Origin: Egicoccus sp. AB-alg6-2
GTDB lineage: Bacteria; Actinomycetota; Nitriliruptoria; Nitriliruptorales; Nitriliruptoraceae
Assembly (NCBI RefSeq): GCF_041821025.1
Contig: NZ_JBGUAY010000002.1
Coordinates: 310,001 to 374,000, forward strand
DNA length: 64,000 nucleotides
Direction: 5' to 3'
Shown here piece by piece: positions 29,001 through 37,936 of this stretch. The notes beneath the pieces were generated by a model. That model had not been told where the DNA came from and did not search any database. It saw only the letters and a program-made list of their open reading frames with translations. Made by a program: the position numbers and the translations under genes. Position 1 is the first letter of the stretch. Each line of letters opens with the position of its first letter.

Positions 29001-29396
29001 TCAGACGACGGCGACGGTGAGCAGCCCCTCGAGGACGTCGCGCATGGAGACCACGCCGACGGTCGTGCCATGGCGGGTCACCAGCAGGTGGCGGATCCCC
29101 GCCTCGTGCATGACGCGTGCGGCCTCGCCGAGCGTCGCGGTCTCGGCGACGCCGAGGACGTCGGTGACGGCGTGGTCGGCGACCCGTTCGACGCCGAGGT
29201 CGTAGCCCTCGGCGACCGCGTTGACCAGGTCACGTTCGGAGAGCACGCCACGCACGCCCTGGGGGCCGAGCACGACGAGGAGCCCCAGTTCGTCGGCGGC
29301 GAGCCGTCTCGCCGCCTGTTCGAGGGTGGCACTGGGGGCGATGGACGCGATCGGGCTGCGGACGACGGACGCGACGGTGATGGTCTCGGTCCTCAC
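29001..29396 (-). CDS. Two-CBS-domain protein
   Basis: This 131-residue protein consists of two CBS domains (VVRSPIASIAPSATLEQAARRL and TDVLGVAETATLGEAARVM), each ending in GVLSERDLVNAV / GVVSMRDVLEGL. Such stand-alone pairs bind adenosine nucleotides. The GTG start at 29396 has AGGAGG eight bases upstream. A GGGACCTG-type site shared with the universal stress gene lies 60 bases upstream, suggesting a dormancy or low-oxygen stress regulon. Confidence 0.88.
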   Translation of the reverse strand: MRTETITVASVVRSPIASIAPSATLEQAARRLAADELGLLVVLGPQGVRGVLSERDLVNAVAEGYDLGVERVADHAVTDVLGVAETATLGEAARVMHEAGIRHLLVTRHGTTVGVVSMRDVLEGLLTVAVV

Positions 29397-29455
29397 GGTT
29401 CGACCTCCTGGGCGTTTCCGGGAGATCACCGTCGCCGACGGCAGCGGCCTCGGGG

Positions 29456-29471
29456 CAGGGCCACAGGTCCC
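29456..29471 (-). promoter_or_regulatory. DosR/DevR-like site upstream of the CBS gene
   Basis: The minus strand reads GGGACCTGTGGCCCTG. Thirteen of sixteen positions match the site GGGACCTGACCCCCTG at 30216-30231 before the universal stress gene. The form GGGAC-N4-5-CCC resembles sites of the dormancy regulator DosR/DevR. A nearby inverted repeat AGGTCCC-N8-GGGACCT (29465-29486) overlaps it. Confidence 0.5.
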
Positions 29472-29534
29472 GATGCGATGGGACCTCGGAGCGGCCGTGA
29501 CCCAGGGACGCGATCGCCGCGCGCGCGACGGGCG

Positions 29535-30170
29535 TCAGCGTCCGAGCAGGCGACGCTTCTGCGCCTCGAACTCCTCGTCGGTCAGGTGTCCCCGCTCACG
29601 CAGGTCGGCCAGGCGTTCGAGCGCGCTCACCGGATCCAGGCCCGGCCCGCCGGAGCGCTGGTGGAGCATGCGCAACTCCCGGGCCGCATAGACCTCGTGC
29701 TGGAAGCCCTCCGGGTCGGGGATGTCGTGCAGTTCGCTACGGCCCTGGCTGCCCGCCGCCTCGAGCACGACGTCGCCGTAGCGCAGCAGCCGTTCGAGCA
29801 CCGACTGGCTGAACAGGACGTTGGTGACCTGCTCGAGCGGGATCTCGACGCCGGTCCGGGCGATCATGCCGCGACGGACCACGATGCGCTCGGTCGTCAG
29901 CACGTACGAGGTGAACCACCAGTCGAGCACCGAGCGGGCCGCCAGCAACAGCCACAGCAGCGCCGCGACACCGGCGGCCACCCACTGCGACGGCGGGTCG
30001 AGCGCAGCGAAGGCGGCGCCGCCGAGCGCCGCCAACAGCATCGCCCACGCCAGCGCCGGGAGCAGCACCTTCCAGTGGGGACGGAACAGCAGCAGGACGT
30101 CCTCGTCCTCGGACAACAACCGCTCCGGGTAGCGCACCGCGAACGGCCCCTTTCGTGACGTTGTCCGCAT
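29535..30170 (-). CDS. PH-domain membrane protein with SHOCT tail
   Basis: This 211-residue protein has two membrane helices (LLPALAWAMLLAALGGAAFAAL; WVAAGVAALLWLLLAARSVLDWWF), then a bacterial PH-like domain (YVLTTERIVVRRGMIARTGVEIPLEQVTNVLFSQSVLERLLRYGDV, residues about 88-133) as in YdbS/YdbT proteins. It ends with a SHOCT motif (LERLADLRERGHLTDEEFEAQKRRLL). The function of such proteins in envelope stress is poorly known. It is divergent from the universal stress gene, and its upstream region carries GGGGACTTAGC on the minus strand. Confidence 0.86.
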   Translation of the reverse strand: MRTTSRKGPFAVRYPERLLSEDEDVLLLFRPHWKVLLPALAWAMLLAALGGAAFAALDPPSQWVAAGVAALLWLLLAARSVLDWWFTSYVLTTERIVVRRGMIARTGVEIPLEQVTNVLFSQSVLERLLRYGDVVLEAAGSQGRSELHDIPDPEGFQHEVYAARELRMLHQRSGGPGLDPVSALERLADLRERGHLTDEEFEAQKRRLLGR

Positions 30171-30231
30171 GCTAAGTCCCCGACGGGACGCAGGGGCTTT
30201 GGACCGTGCCGACGTGGGACCTGACCCCCTG
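30171..30231. promoter_or_regulatory. Divergent control region with DosR-like sites
   Basis: The 132-base gap between the PH-domain and universal-stress genes holds several GGGAC/GTCCC elements: GTCCC-CGAC-GGGAC (30177-30190 region), GGGGCTTTGGACC (30193-30205) and GGGACCTGACCCCCTG (30216-30231). These resemble the DosR/DevR box GGGACT-WWA-GTCCC in parts. The last lies 72 bases before the universal-stress start. Confidence 0.45.
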
Positions 30232-30302
30232 TTCGGTGAGTGCCCCGCGGCGCAGGCTGCAAGGGCGGATCGGTCGGTTCGCCGTCGCAGGAGGAGACCA
30301 CC

Positions 30303-30746
30303 ATGGACACCATCGTCGTCGGCATCGATGCCTCCGACCACGCCGTACGTGCCCTCCGCTGGGCGTTCGACGAGGCGGCCCTGCGCGGTGCGGAGCTCGA
30401 GCTCGTCCATGCCTACGTCCGTCCCGAGGCCTTCTCCTACCCGGGCATCCTGCTCGACGACCTGCCCAGCGACGCCGAGCTCGAGGCGGCGGCACGCCAG
30501 GTCGTCGAGGACACCGTCGCCAAGGTCGAACCGCGCCACGACGTCGCGTTCACCGTGACCGTCGCGGCCGGCGGTGCCGCCGGCGTGCTGTGCGATCGCG
30601 CCGCCGACGCGGAGCTGTTGGTCGTCGGCGCCCGCGGGCTCGGAGGCTTCCGCGGGCTCCTGCTCGGCTCGGTGAGCCAGCAGGTGGTCGTCCACAGCCC
30701 GTGCCCCGTCGTCATCGTTCCGCCGGAACGGCGCCAGCGCCACTGA
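30303..30746 (+). CDS. Universal stress protein
   Basis: This 147-residue single UspA domain starts MDTIVVGIDASDHAVRAL. The ATP-binding signature G-2x-G-9x-G-S is present in VVGARGLGGFRGLLLGSVSQQVV, followed by HSPCPVVIVP. ATP-binding Usp proteins in actinobacteria are often induced by low oxygen or stationary phase. A clear AGGAGGAG site precedes the ATG. A strong hairpin follows the stop. Confidence 0.94.
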   Translation: MDTIVVGIDASDHAVRALRWAFDEAALRGAELELVHAYVRPEAFSYPGILLDDLPSDAELEAAARQVVEDTVAKVEPRHDVAFTVTVAAGGAAGVLCDRAADAELLVVGARGLGGFRGLLLGSVSQQVVVHSPCPVVIVPPERRQRH

Positions 30747-30758
30747 ACGGGCCGTCCC

Positions 30759-30790
30759 GGGTGGTGCCGACGCTCGCGTCGGCACCACCC
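30759..30790 (+). terminator. Strong hairpin after the universal stress gene
   Basis: GGGTGGTGCCGACGC (30759-30773) and GCGTCGGCACCACCC (30776-30790) form a perfect 15-bp stem with only two bases between the arms. No T-tract follows, as is usual for high-GC actinobacterial terminators. Confidence 0.7.
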
Positions 30791-30978
30791 GCACCGGCGC
30801 GCTCCGTGCCCGCGCGGGTCGAGGACGGCTAGGTTGCGGCCTGGCACCGCGCCCCCGACCGAGGAGCACGCCGCGTGCTGGGCCCTGACGCGGCCGCTTC
30901 GCTTCGACACCGTGGCATCCGGCGCCATCCGTCCGTGCTCGACGGCACCGGCGCGTACGACCCGACCGAAGGCGAAGC

Positions 30979-31719
30979 GTGACCTCGCAACGCGTGCAAC
31001 TGCCGGTCGTCGACACCAAGGTCGATCACGTCACGGCCGCCCTGCACCTGCCGGACGAGGTGACCGGCCCGCCGGTCCTGCTCACCCACGGCGCCGGCGG
31101 CGACCTCGACGGTGACGGCCTGGTCGCGCTGGCCGACGTCGTCGCCGCCAGCGGATCCGTGGTCGTGCGCAGCAACCTCGCCTACCGCGAGGAAGGTCGC
31201 CGCGCCGCCCCGCGCGCCGAGTCGTCGGTCGCGCCGTTCGTGTCGCTGTGGCAGGCGGCCGACCGGCTCCTCCGCGAGCAGGGGTTGCTCTCCGACGAGC
31301 CGGGCTGGGTCCTCGGCGGCAAGTCGTACGGTGGGCGCGTCGCGTCGCTGGCGGTCGCCCCCGACCCAGACACGCCAGCGGACGCCGGGCGCCCGGCCGC
31401 GAGCGGGTTGCTGTTCTACGGCTACCCGCTGCATCCCCCGGGGAAGCCGGACAAGCTGCGCGTGGCGCACTGGCCCCACGTCGGTGTGCCGTGCCTGTTC
31501 CTGCAGGGCGACCGCGACCCGTTCTGCGACCTCGCGCTGCTCGAGCAGCACATCCGCAAGCTGCCGCGCCGGGCGACCCTCGAGGTCGTGCGCGGCGGCG
31601 ACCACTCCCTCAAGGTCAGCGGCGCGGCCAGTCCCGATGGCACGCCGCGAAACGCCGTCCGCGTCCTGCACGACCTCACGGACGTGGTCGCCCGATGGCT
31701 GGTCTCCGTCACGCGGTGA
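30979..31719 (+). CDS. Alpha/beta hydrolase (KANL3/Tex30-like)
   Basis: This 246-residue alpha/beta hydrolase has the oxyanion segment LLTHGAGGDLDGDGLVAL, nucleophile Ser in LGGKSYGGRVAS, acid Asp in FLQGDRDPFCD, and His in GGDHSLKV. The order and the Gly-Lys-Ser-Tyr-Gly elbow are typical of the KANL3/Tex30 family, whose bacterial members have unknown esterase-like substrates. The start is GTG. Confidence 0.87.
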   Translation: MTSQRVQLPVVDTKVDHVTAALHLPDEVTGPPVLLTHGAGGDLDGDGLVALADVVAASGSVVVRSNLAYREEGRRAAPRAESSVAPFVSLWQAADRLLREQGLLSDEPGWVLGGKSYGGRVASLAVAPDPDTPADAGRPAASGLLFYGYPLHPPGKPDKLRVAHWPHVGVPCLFLQGDRDPFCDLALLEQHIRKLPRRATLEVVRGGDHSLKVSGAASPDGTPRNAVRVLHDLTDVVARWLVSVTR

Positions 31720-31749
31720 CCGCCGTCCGAACGCGCAGGAGCGTCGGTC

Positions 31750-32139
31750 ATGGTCCACGAGTTCCGGGAGTTCATCAACCGCGGCAACTTCGTCGATCTC
31801 GCGGTCGGGTTCGTGATGGGCGTCGCCGTCACGGGCGTGGTCACGGCGATCGTCGAGCGGCTGATCATGCCGCTGGTCGCCGTCCTGGTCGGCCAACCCA
31901 ACTTCGACAGCGTGGGACAGTTCGCCTGCGGCGCCGAGGGTTGCGCCGGCTCCGTTGGTGCCGTGCTGACCGCCCTGGTCAACTTCCTGCTGATCGCGCT
32001 GGTGCTGTTTGCGATCGTCAAGGCCTACAACCGCCTGCAGCGCTCCGACCCCGCCGAGCCCGAACCCGAGGCGGATCCCGAGGAGGTCGTGCTGCTGCGC
32101 GAGATCCGTGACGCGCTCAGCCGTCCCCCGACGCCGTGA
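31750..32139 (+). CDS. mscL: Large-conductance mechanosensitive channel MscL
   Basis: This 129-residue channel protein starts FREFINRGNFVDLAVGFVMGVAVTGVV, with the conserved RGN(F)VDLAVG motif of the first pore helix. A second helix follows (ALTALVNFLLIALVLFAIVKAYNRL) and a charged C-terminal helix. The periplasmic loop contains a Cys pair (FACGAEGCAG) that is not a general MscL feature. It releases solutes upon hypo-osmotic shock. Its last 23 bases overlap the convergent malic enzyme gene. Confidence 0.95.
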   Translation: MVHEFREFINRGNFVDLAVGFVMGVAVTGVVTAIVERLIMPLVAVLVGQPNFDSVGQFACGAEGCAGSVGAVLTALVNFLLIALVLFAIVKAYNRLQRSDPAEPEPEADPEEVVLLREIRDALSRPPTP

Positions 32140-33616
32140 ACCGGGCGGCGACGGCGCGCCGCACGGCGCGGCGCGCCGCCTCGTGCAGAGCGGCCTGCGA
32201 CTCGGAGTCGCGTGAGCCGAGGGAGCCCGGTCGGACGTGTCCCTGCTCGCGGGCGGTGCGCGCCACCGCCTCGGCGACCACCGGCACGACCGAGCGGTCG
32301 AACGGTGACGGGATGACGTAGTCGGGTCCGAGGTCGTCGCCGACGATGGAGGCGATCCCGTGCGCGGCCGCGACCTTCATCTCGTCGGTGACGGCCGTCG
32401 CGGCGGCATCGAGCAGGCCCCGGAACAACCCGGGGAAGCACAGCACGTTGTTGATCTGGTTCGGGAAGTCCGACCGGCCGGTCGCCATGACCCGCACGTG
32501 GCCGCGCGCCAGGTCGGGGTGGATCTCGGGGGTCGGGTTGGCGAGCGCGAACACGATCCGGTCCGGCGACATCGTCTGCAACAACTCGAGCGGCAGCGAG
32601 TTGGGACCGGACACCCCGATGAAGACGTCCGCGTCGCGCAGCGCGACCTCCTTGCCGCCCGTCAGGCCCCGAGGATTCACCTGCCGGGCGAGGCGTCGCC
32701 GGATCGGGTCGGTGCCCTTGCGGCGGGGTTCGATGATGCCGCCGACGTCGACCGGCACGATGTCGGCGATCCCGGCCGCGCGGAGCAGGTTGATGATCGC
32801 CACGCCGGCGGAGCCGATGCCCTGCACCACGACCCGCAGCGACGCGAGCTCGCGGTCGACGACCCTGGCCGCGTTGACCAGGGCGGCGAGCACCACCACC
32901 GCCGTTCCGTGCTGGTCGTCGTGGAACACCGGGATGTCGAGGCGCTGCCGCAGCTTGCCCTCGATCTCGAAGCACCGCGGCGCCGAGATGTCCTCGAGGT
33001 TGATGCCGGAGAAGCCGCTGGCGATCCGCGCGACCGTGTCGACGAAGGTGTCGGGGTCCTGCTCGTCGACCAGGATCGGGTAGGCGTCCACCCCGCCGAA
33101 GGACTTGAGCAGCATCGCCTTGCCCTCCATGACGGGCAGGGAGGCGAGCGGGCCGATGTCGCCCAGCCCGAGCACGGCGGAGCCGTCGGTCACGATGGCG
33201 ACCGAGTTCGACCGGATCGTGAACCGGTAGGCGGCCACCGGGTCGTCGGCGATGAGCTGACACACCTTCGCCACCCCGGGGGTGTAGACGAGCGCGAGGT
33301 CCTGCGGTCCGCCGACCTCGCGGGTCAGCTCGACGCGGATCTTGCCGCCCTCGTGGGCCGCGAGCACGTCGTCGAGGATGGAGAGCACCTCGACGCCGTC
33401 CTCGTCGACGAGCGCCGCGGCCACCTCGTCGCCGTGGAGGTCGTCGCGGACCTCGACGGTGACGTCGCGGAACACCACGTGCCGCTGCTCGTCGGTGCGT
33501 TCGGTGGCGACCAGCTCGGCGCCGCAGGCCTCGAGCACCTCGGTGACGCGGGCCAGCATCCCCGGGGCGTTCTCCAGCGCGAGCCTGAGCGTCAGACGTT
33601 GCGACAACGGCGGCAC
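32117..33616 (-). CDS. NAD(P)-dependent malic enzyme with N-terminal ACT domain
   Basis: This 499-residue protein begins with an ACT-type regulatory domain ([35 protein letters not shown]) and continues with a malic enzyme: [12 protein letters not shown], catalytic Lys region [20 protein letters not shown], metal site [11 protein letters not shown], and Rossmann [13 protein letters not shown]. It converts malate to pyruvate and CO2. The ACT domain suggests amino-acid control. The GTG at 33616 is preceded by GGGAG. It is divergent from transketolase. Confidence 0.93.
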   Translation of the reverse strand: MPPLSQRLTLRLALENAPGMLARVTEVLEACGAELVATERTDEQRHVVFRDVTVEVRDDLHGDEVAAALVDEDGVEVLSILDDVLAAHEGGKIRVELTREVGGPQDLALVYTPGVAKVCQLIADDPVAAYRFTIRSNSVAIVTDGSAVLGLGDIGPLASLPVMEGKAMLLKSFGGVDAYPILVDEQDPDTFVDTVARIASGFSGINLEDISAPRCFEIEGKLRQRLDIPVFHDDQHGTAVVVLAALVNAARVVDRELASLRVVVQGIGSAGVAIINLLRAAGIADIVPVDVGGIIEPRRKGTDPIRRRLARQVNPRGLTGGKEVALRDADVFIGVSGPNSLPLELLQTMSPDRIVFALANPTPEIHPDLARGHVRVMATGRSDFPNQINNVLCFPGLFRGLLDAAATAVTDEMKVAAAHGIASIVGDDLGPDYVIPSPFDRSVVPVVAEAVARTAREQGHVRPGSLGSRDSESQAALHEAARRAVRRAVAARFTASGDG

Positions 33617-33715
33617 ACGCGCTCCCAGCACTCCCGGACCATCGACGCCGCGAGGATAGGCTGCGGCCCGTCCCGGCTCGCATTCCCGCCGCCTCCCACC
33701 CGTTCCGGAGCCCGC

Positions 33716-35698
33716 ATGTCCGCCGAACTCGCCCAGCGGTCGATCGACACCGTCCGCACCCTCGCCATGGACGCCGTCCAGCAGGCCAACTCGGGTCACC
33801 CGGGGATGCCGATGGGGTGCGCCCCGATGGCGTACGTGCTGTTCAACGAGGTGATGCAGCTGGACCCGACCCGGGTCGACTGGCCCGACCGGGACCGGTT
33901 CGTGCTCTCCGCCGGCCACGGGTCGATGCTGCTGTACGCGTCCCTGCACCTGGCCGGCTTCGAGCGTCCGAACCTCGAGGACCTGCAGAACTTCCGCCAG
34001 TGGGGCTACCCGACCGCCGGCCACCCGGAGAACTTCCTGCTGGACGCGGTCGAGACCACCACCGGGCCACTGGGCCAGGGCGTGGCGAACGGCATCGGCA
34101 TGGCGCTGGCCGCCGAACGGCTCGCCGCGGAGTTCAACCGTCCCGGGCACGAGATCGTCGACCACCGCGTCTACGGCATCGTCTCCGACGGTGACCTGAT
34201 GGAGGGCGTCGCCGCCGAGGCCGCCTCGCTCGCCGGGCACCTGAAGCTGGGCCGGGTCACCTACCTCTACGACGACAACGACATCACGATCGACGGCTCG
34301 ACCAGCCTCGCCTTCTCCGAGGACGTGCTGGCGCGCTTCGACGCCTACGGCTGGCACACCCAGCGGGTCGAAGACGGCACCGACCTCGACGCGCTGCGCG
34401 CCGCCATCGTCGCGGCGGACGCCGACGACCGCCCGAGCCTGATCGCCGTCCGCACCGTCATCGGGCACGGCGCCCCGAACAAGGCCGGCACCTCAAAGGC
34501 GCACGGCTCGCCGCTGGGGCCCGACGAGATCGCCGCCACCAAGGAGGCGATGGGCTGGGAGCACGACGCGTTCGTCGTCCCCGACGACGTGCGCGAACAC
34601 CTCGACCTGACCGAACGTGGCCGCGCCCGCCGCGAGGACTGGGAGCAGCGCTTCGCCGCCTACCGGCAGGCACATCCCGACCTCGCCGACGAGTTCGAGC
34701 GTCGCGTGGTCCGCGGGGAACTGCCCGCCAACTGGACCGACGCGCTGCCGACGCTGGACGACAAGGCCGCGACGCGCCAGCACTCCGGTGCGGTGATCAA
34801 CGCCATCGCCGGGACGGTTCCCGAACTGTTCGGCGGGTCTGCCGACCTGGCGGCGTCCAACAACACCGACGTCGAGGGTGGGGGCGACTTCTCCGCGAAG
34901 GACCGACTGGGCCGCAACCTGCGCTTCGGGATCCGCGAGCACGCGATGGCGTCGATGGCCAACGGGATGGCGCTGCACGGCGGCGTGATCCCCTACGTCG
35001 CGACGTTTTTGATCTTCACCGACTACTGCCGTCCGGCGATCCGCCTGTCCGCGCTGATGCAGCAGCGGGTCGTGTACGTCATGACCCACGACTCCATCGG
35101 GCTCGGCGAGGACGGACCCACCCACCAGCCGATCGAGCACCTGCCGGCGCTGCGGGCGATCCCCGGCCTACAGGTGCTGCGCCCCGCGGACGGCGCCGAG
35201 ACGGTCGCCGCCTGGCAGATGGCGCTGGAGAGCGAGGGTCCCTCCGTGCTGGCGCTGACCCGCCAGGGCCTGCCGCCGCTCGGGGATCGGCCCGCCGACG
35301 CGGTCGCGCGCGGCGCCTACGTGCTGCGCGACCCCGAATCGGGCGCGCAGCCCGACGTCATCCTCATCGGCACGGGCTCCGAGGTGCAGCACTGCCTCGG
35401 CGCGGCCGATCTGCTGGCAGAGCGCGGCGTCGACGCCCGGGTGGTCTCGATGCCGTGCTGGGAGCGGTTCGCGGCCCAGGACCCGGCCTACCGCGACGAG
35501 GTGCTGCCGCCGGACGTGCGCGCCCGCGTCGCCGTGGAGGCGGCCGCCAACTTCGGCTGGGAACGCTGGGTCGGGGACGGTGGCGCGGTCGTCGCGATGG
35601 AGCGGTTCGGCGCCTCGGCACCGGCCGAGAAGCTGTTCGAGGTGTTCGGGTTCACTCCCGAGCACGTCGCCGAGGTAGCCAGCGGCCTGCTGGGCTGA
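33716..35698 (+). CDS. tkt: Transketolase
   Basis: This 660-residue thiamine-diphosphate enzyme of the pentose phosphate pathway shows [20 protein letters not shown], the ThDP motif [32 protein letters not shown] with Asp and Asn metal ligands, and the Pyr-domain [20 protein letters not shown] with the catalytic Glu. It closes with the typical C-terminal domain ([23 protein letters not shown]). The last 47 bases overlap the convergent two-helix membrane gene. Confidence 0.97.
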   Translation: MSAELAQRSIDTVRTLAMDAVQQANSGHPGMPMGCAPMAYVLFNEVMQLDPTRVDWPDRDRFVLSAGHGSMLLYASLHLAGFERPNLEDLQNFRQWGYPTAGHPENFLLDAVETTTGPLGQGVANGIGMALAAERLAAEFNRPGHEIVDHRVYGIVSDGDLMEGVAAEAASLAGHLKLGRVTYLYDDNDITIDGSTSLAFSEDVLARFDAYGWHTQRVEDGTDLDALRAAIVAADADDRPSLIAVRTVIGHGAPNKAGTSKAHGSPLGPDEIAATKEAMGWEHDAFVVPDDVREHLDLTERGRARREDWEQRFAAYRQAHPDLADEFERRVVRGELPANWTDALPTLDDKAATRQHSGAVINAIAGTVPELFGGSADLAASNNTDVEGGGDFSAKDRLGRNLRFGIREHAMASMANGMALHGGVIPYVATFLIFTDYCRPAIRLSALMQQRVVYVMTHDSIGLGEDGPTHQPIEHLPALRAIPGLQVLRPADGAETVAAWQMALESEGPSVLALTRQGLPPLGDRPADAVARGAYVLRDPESGAQPDVILIGTGSEVQHCLGAADLLAERGVDARVVSMPCWERFAAQDPAYRDEVLPPDVRARVAVEAAANFGWERWVGDGGAVVAMERFGASAPAEKLFEVFGFTPEHVAEVASGLLG

Positions 35699-36077
35699 CA
35701 TCGCCGTTCCCGGTGGCCTTCGCGGGCCGGCCGCGCCCGCGGCCGTCCGCGAGGGCCAGGTTCGCCTGCTCGGCCCGGCGTGCCCGCGTGTACCAGTGGC
35801 GACCGACCAGGCCCAGCATCGTGACGCCGATCAGGCTGTTGACCAGCACCGCGAGCCAGCCGTCGCGGAACGCGACCAGTCCGATGAGCGCCCCGAACAC
35901 CCAGGCGTAGCGCCACAGTTTCATCTGCCGCCTTGCCAGCACGACGGCAAGCGGGGCGTGCTTGCGCTTCTCGACCGCCACGCCACGGTTGACGGCGCGG
36001 GCGACGGCGCGCCGCTCCGACAGGGTCAGCGCCGCGAAGTCGCGTCGGTACTGCGCCTGGTCCGGAATCTTCGCCAC
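35652..36077 (-). CDS. Small two-helix membrane protein, unknown
   Basis: This 141-residue protein has a charged N-terminal helix ([28 protein letters not shown]), two membrane helices ([16 protein letters not shown] and [19 protein letters not shown]) and a basic tail. The start is GTG with AGGAC upstream. I recognise no family. The codon pattern and the clean frame support coding, but the C-terminal 16 residues lie antisense to the end of transketolase, so the exact stop deserves caution. Confidence 0.65.
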   Translation of the reverse strand: MAKIPDQAQYRRDFAALTLSERRAVARAVNRGVAVEKRKHAPLAVVLARRQMKLWRYAWVFGALIGLVAFRDGWLAVLVNSLIGVTMLGLVGRHWYTRARRAEQANLALADGRGRGRPAKATGNGDVSPAGRWLPRRRARE

Positions 36078-36172
36078 GTCGTCCTGTCCCGACTCGCCTG
36101 GTCCCTGCGGGCGGCCAGCCTAGGGCAGGGTGCGTCCCCGTTAGTCTCGCCCTCCGACAGAAGGAGACGCAC

Positions 36173-36589
36173 ATGAGCGTGGTCAAGATCAACGTGCTGC
36201 AGGTACCCGAAGGGCGTGGCGAGGTGCTCGAGCAGCGCTTCGCGGCACGCGCCGGTGAGGTGGAGAAGGTGGACGGCTTCGAGTCGTTCGAGCTGCTGCG
36301 GCCGACCGAGGGCTTCGACCGCTACCTGGTCGTGACGCGCTGGCGCGACGAGGAGTCGTTCCAGGGCTGGCTGAGCTCGCAGGCGTTCCAGAAGGGGCAT
36401 GCGCAGAGCCAGGGCGACGCCGCGGCCGCGGCGTCCAGCGAGGGTGGCGGACACCCCGGCGCCCCCGCCGGCGGCGGCCCGGCCGGTGGCGGCCCGCAGG
36501 AAGGCGGTCACGGCGGTGGCGGCGGTCCGGCGGCGACCGGGTCCGAGCTGTGGCACTTCGACATCGTCACGAGCGCGACGAAGGCCTGA
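36173..36589 (+). CDS. MhuD-like heme-degrading monooxygenase with Gly/His-rich insertion
   Basis: This 138-residue ABM-fold protein closely follows mycobacterial MhuD: SVVKINVLQVPEG, FELLRPTEGFDRYLVVTRW, SFQGWL and the last strand ELWHFDIV. The heme-oxygenase residues Asn7, Trp66 and a His at 76 (75 in MhuD) are present. MhuD has about 105 residues; here about 40 extra residues, mostly Gly, Ala and Pro with two His, are inserted right after the His and before the last strand. It should degrade heme and release iron. AAGGAG precedes the ATG. No heme uptake gene is adjacent. Confidence 0.85.
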   Translation: MSVVKINVLQVPEGRGEVLEQRFAARAGEVEKVDGFESFELLRPTEGFDRYLVVTRWRDEESFQGWLSSQAFQKGHAQSQGDAAAAASSEGGGHPGAPAGGGPAGGGPQEGGHGGGGGPAATGSELWHFDIVTSATKA

Positions 36590-36599
36590 CGACGTCGCT

Positions 36600-37658
36600 T
36601 CAGACGTTGGGTCCCGCGGCCCAGGCGTCGATCTGGCGCAGCACCTGGCCCTTGTCGTCCTCGGGTGCGAACGAGGCCCGGATGGCGCGCCGCTGCAGTT
36701 CGGCCACCTCGCGGCGCGTCAGTGCGAGCAGACGCGCCGCGTGGTGCAGCTCGTCGGTGAGGGTGGTGGCGAAGAACGGCGGGTCGTCGCTGTTGATCGT
36801 GACGGCCACGCCCGCGTCCCACAACCGCGGCAGGGGGTGGGACTCGAGGTCGGCGACGATCGACAGCGTCACGTTCGAGCTCGGGCACACCTCGAGGACG
36901 ACGCCCTCGCGGGCCAGGCGTGCCATCAGCTCGGGGTCGTCGGCGGCGGCGATGCCGTGCCCGATGCGTCGGGCCCCGAGGTCGTCCACGGCCGCGCGCA
37001 CGTTGTCTGCCGTTCCGGACTCGCCGGCGTGGACGGCCAGCCCGATCCCGAGCCGGTCGGCCGCCTCGCGCAGGTGGACGAACTCGCGCTCGTGCACGGA
37101 CCCCTCGACCCCGGTCAGGCCGAGCCCGACGATGGGGGCGTCGGCGTCCTCGACCAGCTGCAGCGTCCGGTGGCTCGCCTCGACGCCCAGGTCGCGCACG
37201 CTGTCGACGATGAGGCCGATGCGGGTCTCGGGCACCTCGGAGAACCCGTCACGCAGCGCCTGCCACATCGCGGCCGGCTCCATGCCGTTGTCGACCAGTG
37301 TCAGCGCGGTGAACGTCGCCTCGGTCCACCGCACGCCCTGCGCCGCCTGGCCGCGCGCGAAGGCGGCCGCGACCGTGGCGAGGTCGTCGGGCGTGCGCAC
37401 CTGCCGCGTCGTGGCCAGGAACGTGTCGACGAAGTGCATGAAGTCGCGGAACGGGGACGGGTAGGCCAGCTCGCCGTCGGCGTTGCGCACGACCTCCAGC
37501 GCCTGCTCGGGGTCCTCGCCGTGACGGCGGGCGAGCTCGACGGCGGTCGGAGCCGCGATCGAACCCTCGAGGTGGACGTGCAGTTCCACCTTGGGCAGCG
37601 TGGCGAGGTCGAAGTCGGTCACCGCGGACGGCGAGCCACCGGACAGGGACGCGGACAC
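36600..37658 (-). CDS. Adenosine deaminase family protein
   Basis: This 352-residue metal-dependent deaminase has the first metal site HVHLEGS, the region VHAGESGTADNVR, HGIAAADD, VCPSSNVTL and the last metal/catalytic Asp in INSDDPPFF. These fit adenosine deaminase, removing ammonia from adenosine to give inosine for purine salvage. The SDDPPFF variant also occurs in enzymes acting on other purines, so adenine or aminofutalosine-type substrates cannot be excluded. The GTG start has GAGGAG six bases upstream. Confidence 0.88.
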   Translation of the reverse strand: MSASLSGGSPSAVTDFDLATLPKVELHVHLEGSIAAPTAVELARRHGEDPEQALEVVRNADGELAYPSPFRDFMHFVDTFLATTRQVRTPDDLATVAAAFARGQAAQGVRWTEATFTALTLVDNGMEPAAMWQALRDGFSEVPETRIGLIVDSVRDLGVEASHRTLQLVEDADAPIVGLGLTGVEGSVHEREFVHLREAADRLGIGLAVHAGESGTADNVRAAVDDLGARRIGHGIAAADDPELMARLAREGVVLEVCPSSNVTLSIVADLESHPLPRLWDAGVAVTINSDDPPFFATTLTDELHHAARLLALTRREVAELQRRAIRASFAPEDDKGQVLRQIDAWAAGPNV

Positions 37659-37762
37659 GGGCTACTCCTCGGCTGGTCCGCGCGGGTCGGCGCGCGGTCG
37701 CCCCGGGCATCGTCGGACCCGGGGGTGGCCGCGAACGCTACTTCCCGGGTCCGGCCCCTGCT

Positions 37763-37933
37763 TCAGCGCAGGGCCGTCCGGGTGTCGCGGCCGAGGAGTT
37801 CGTCGGCGAGGGAGCGGTCCCGGGAGGTGGCGTCGTGCCCGCGCTCCTCGCGCCGGGCGAGGACGGGGAGCAGGACGCCGGTGGCGAAGGTCGCCGTCGC
37901 CAGGACGCCGGCGACCACGAGCAGGTGTTCCAC
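37763..37933 (-). CDS. Small single-span membrane protein
   Basis: This 56-residue frame starts at a GTG behind CCGGAGG. The first part is one membrane helix (HLLVVAGVLATATFATGVLLPVLA), followed by a charged tail (RREERGHDATSRDRSLADELLG). No family recognised. The longer upstream frame lacks a ribosome site, so I take the short form. Confidence 0.5.
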   Translation of the reverse strand: MEHLLVVAGVLATATFATGVLLPVLARREERGHDATSRDRSLADELLGRDTRTALR

Positions 37934-37936
37934 GGC

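Noticed and set aside
30834-30978. Possible small gene between the universal stress gene and the hydrolase
   Set aside because: The frames here have no ribosome site and no convincing composition; the region more likely carries the hydrolase promoter.
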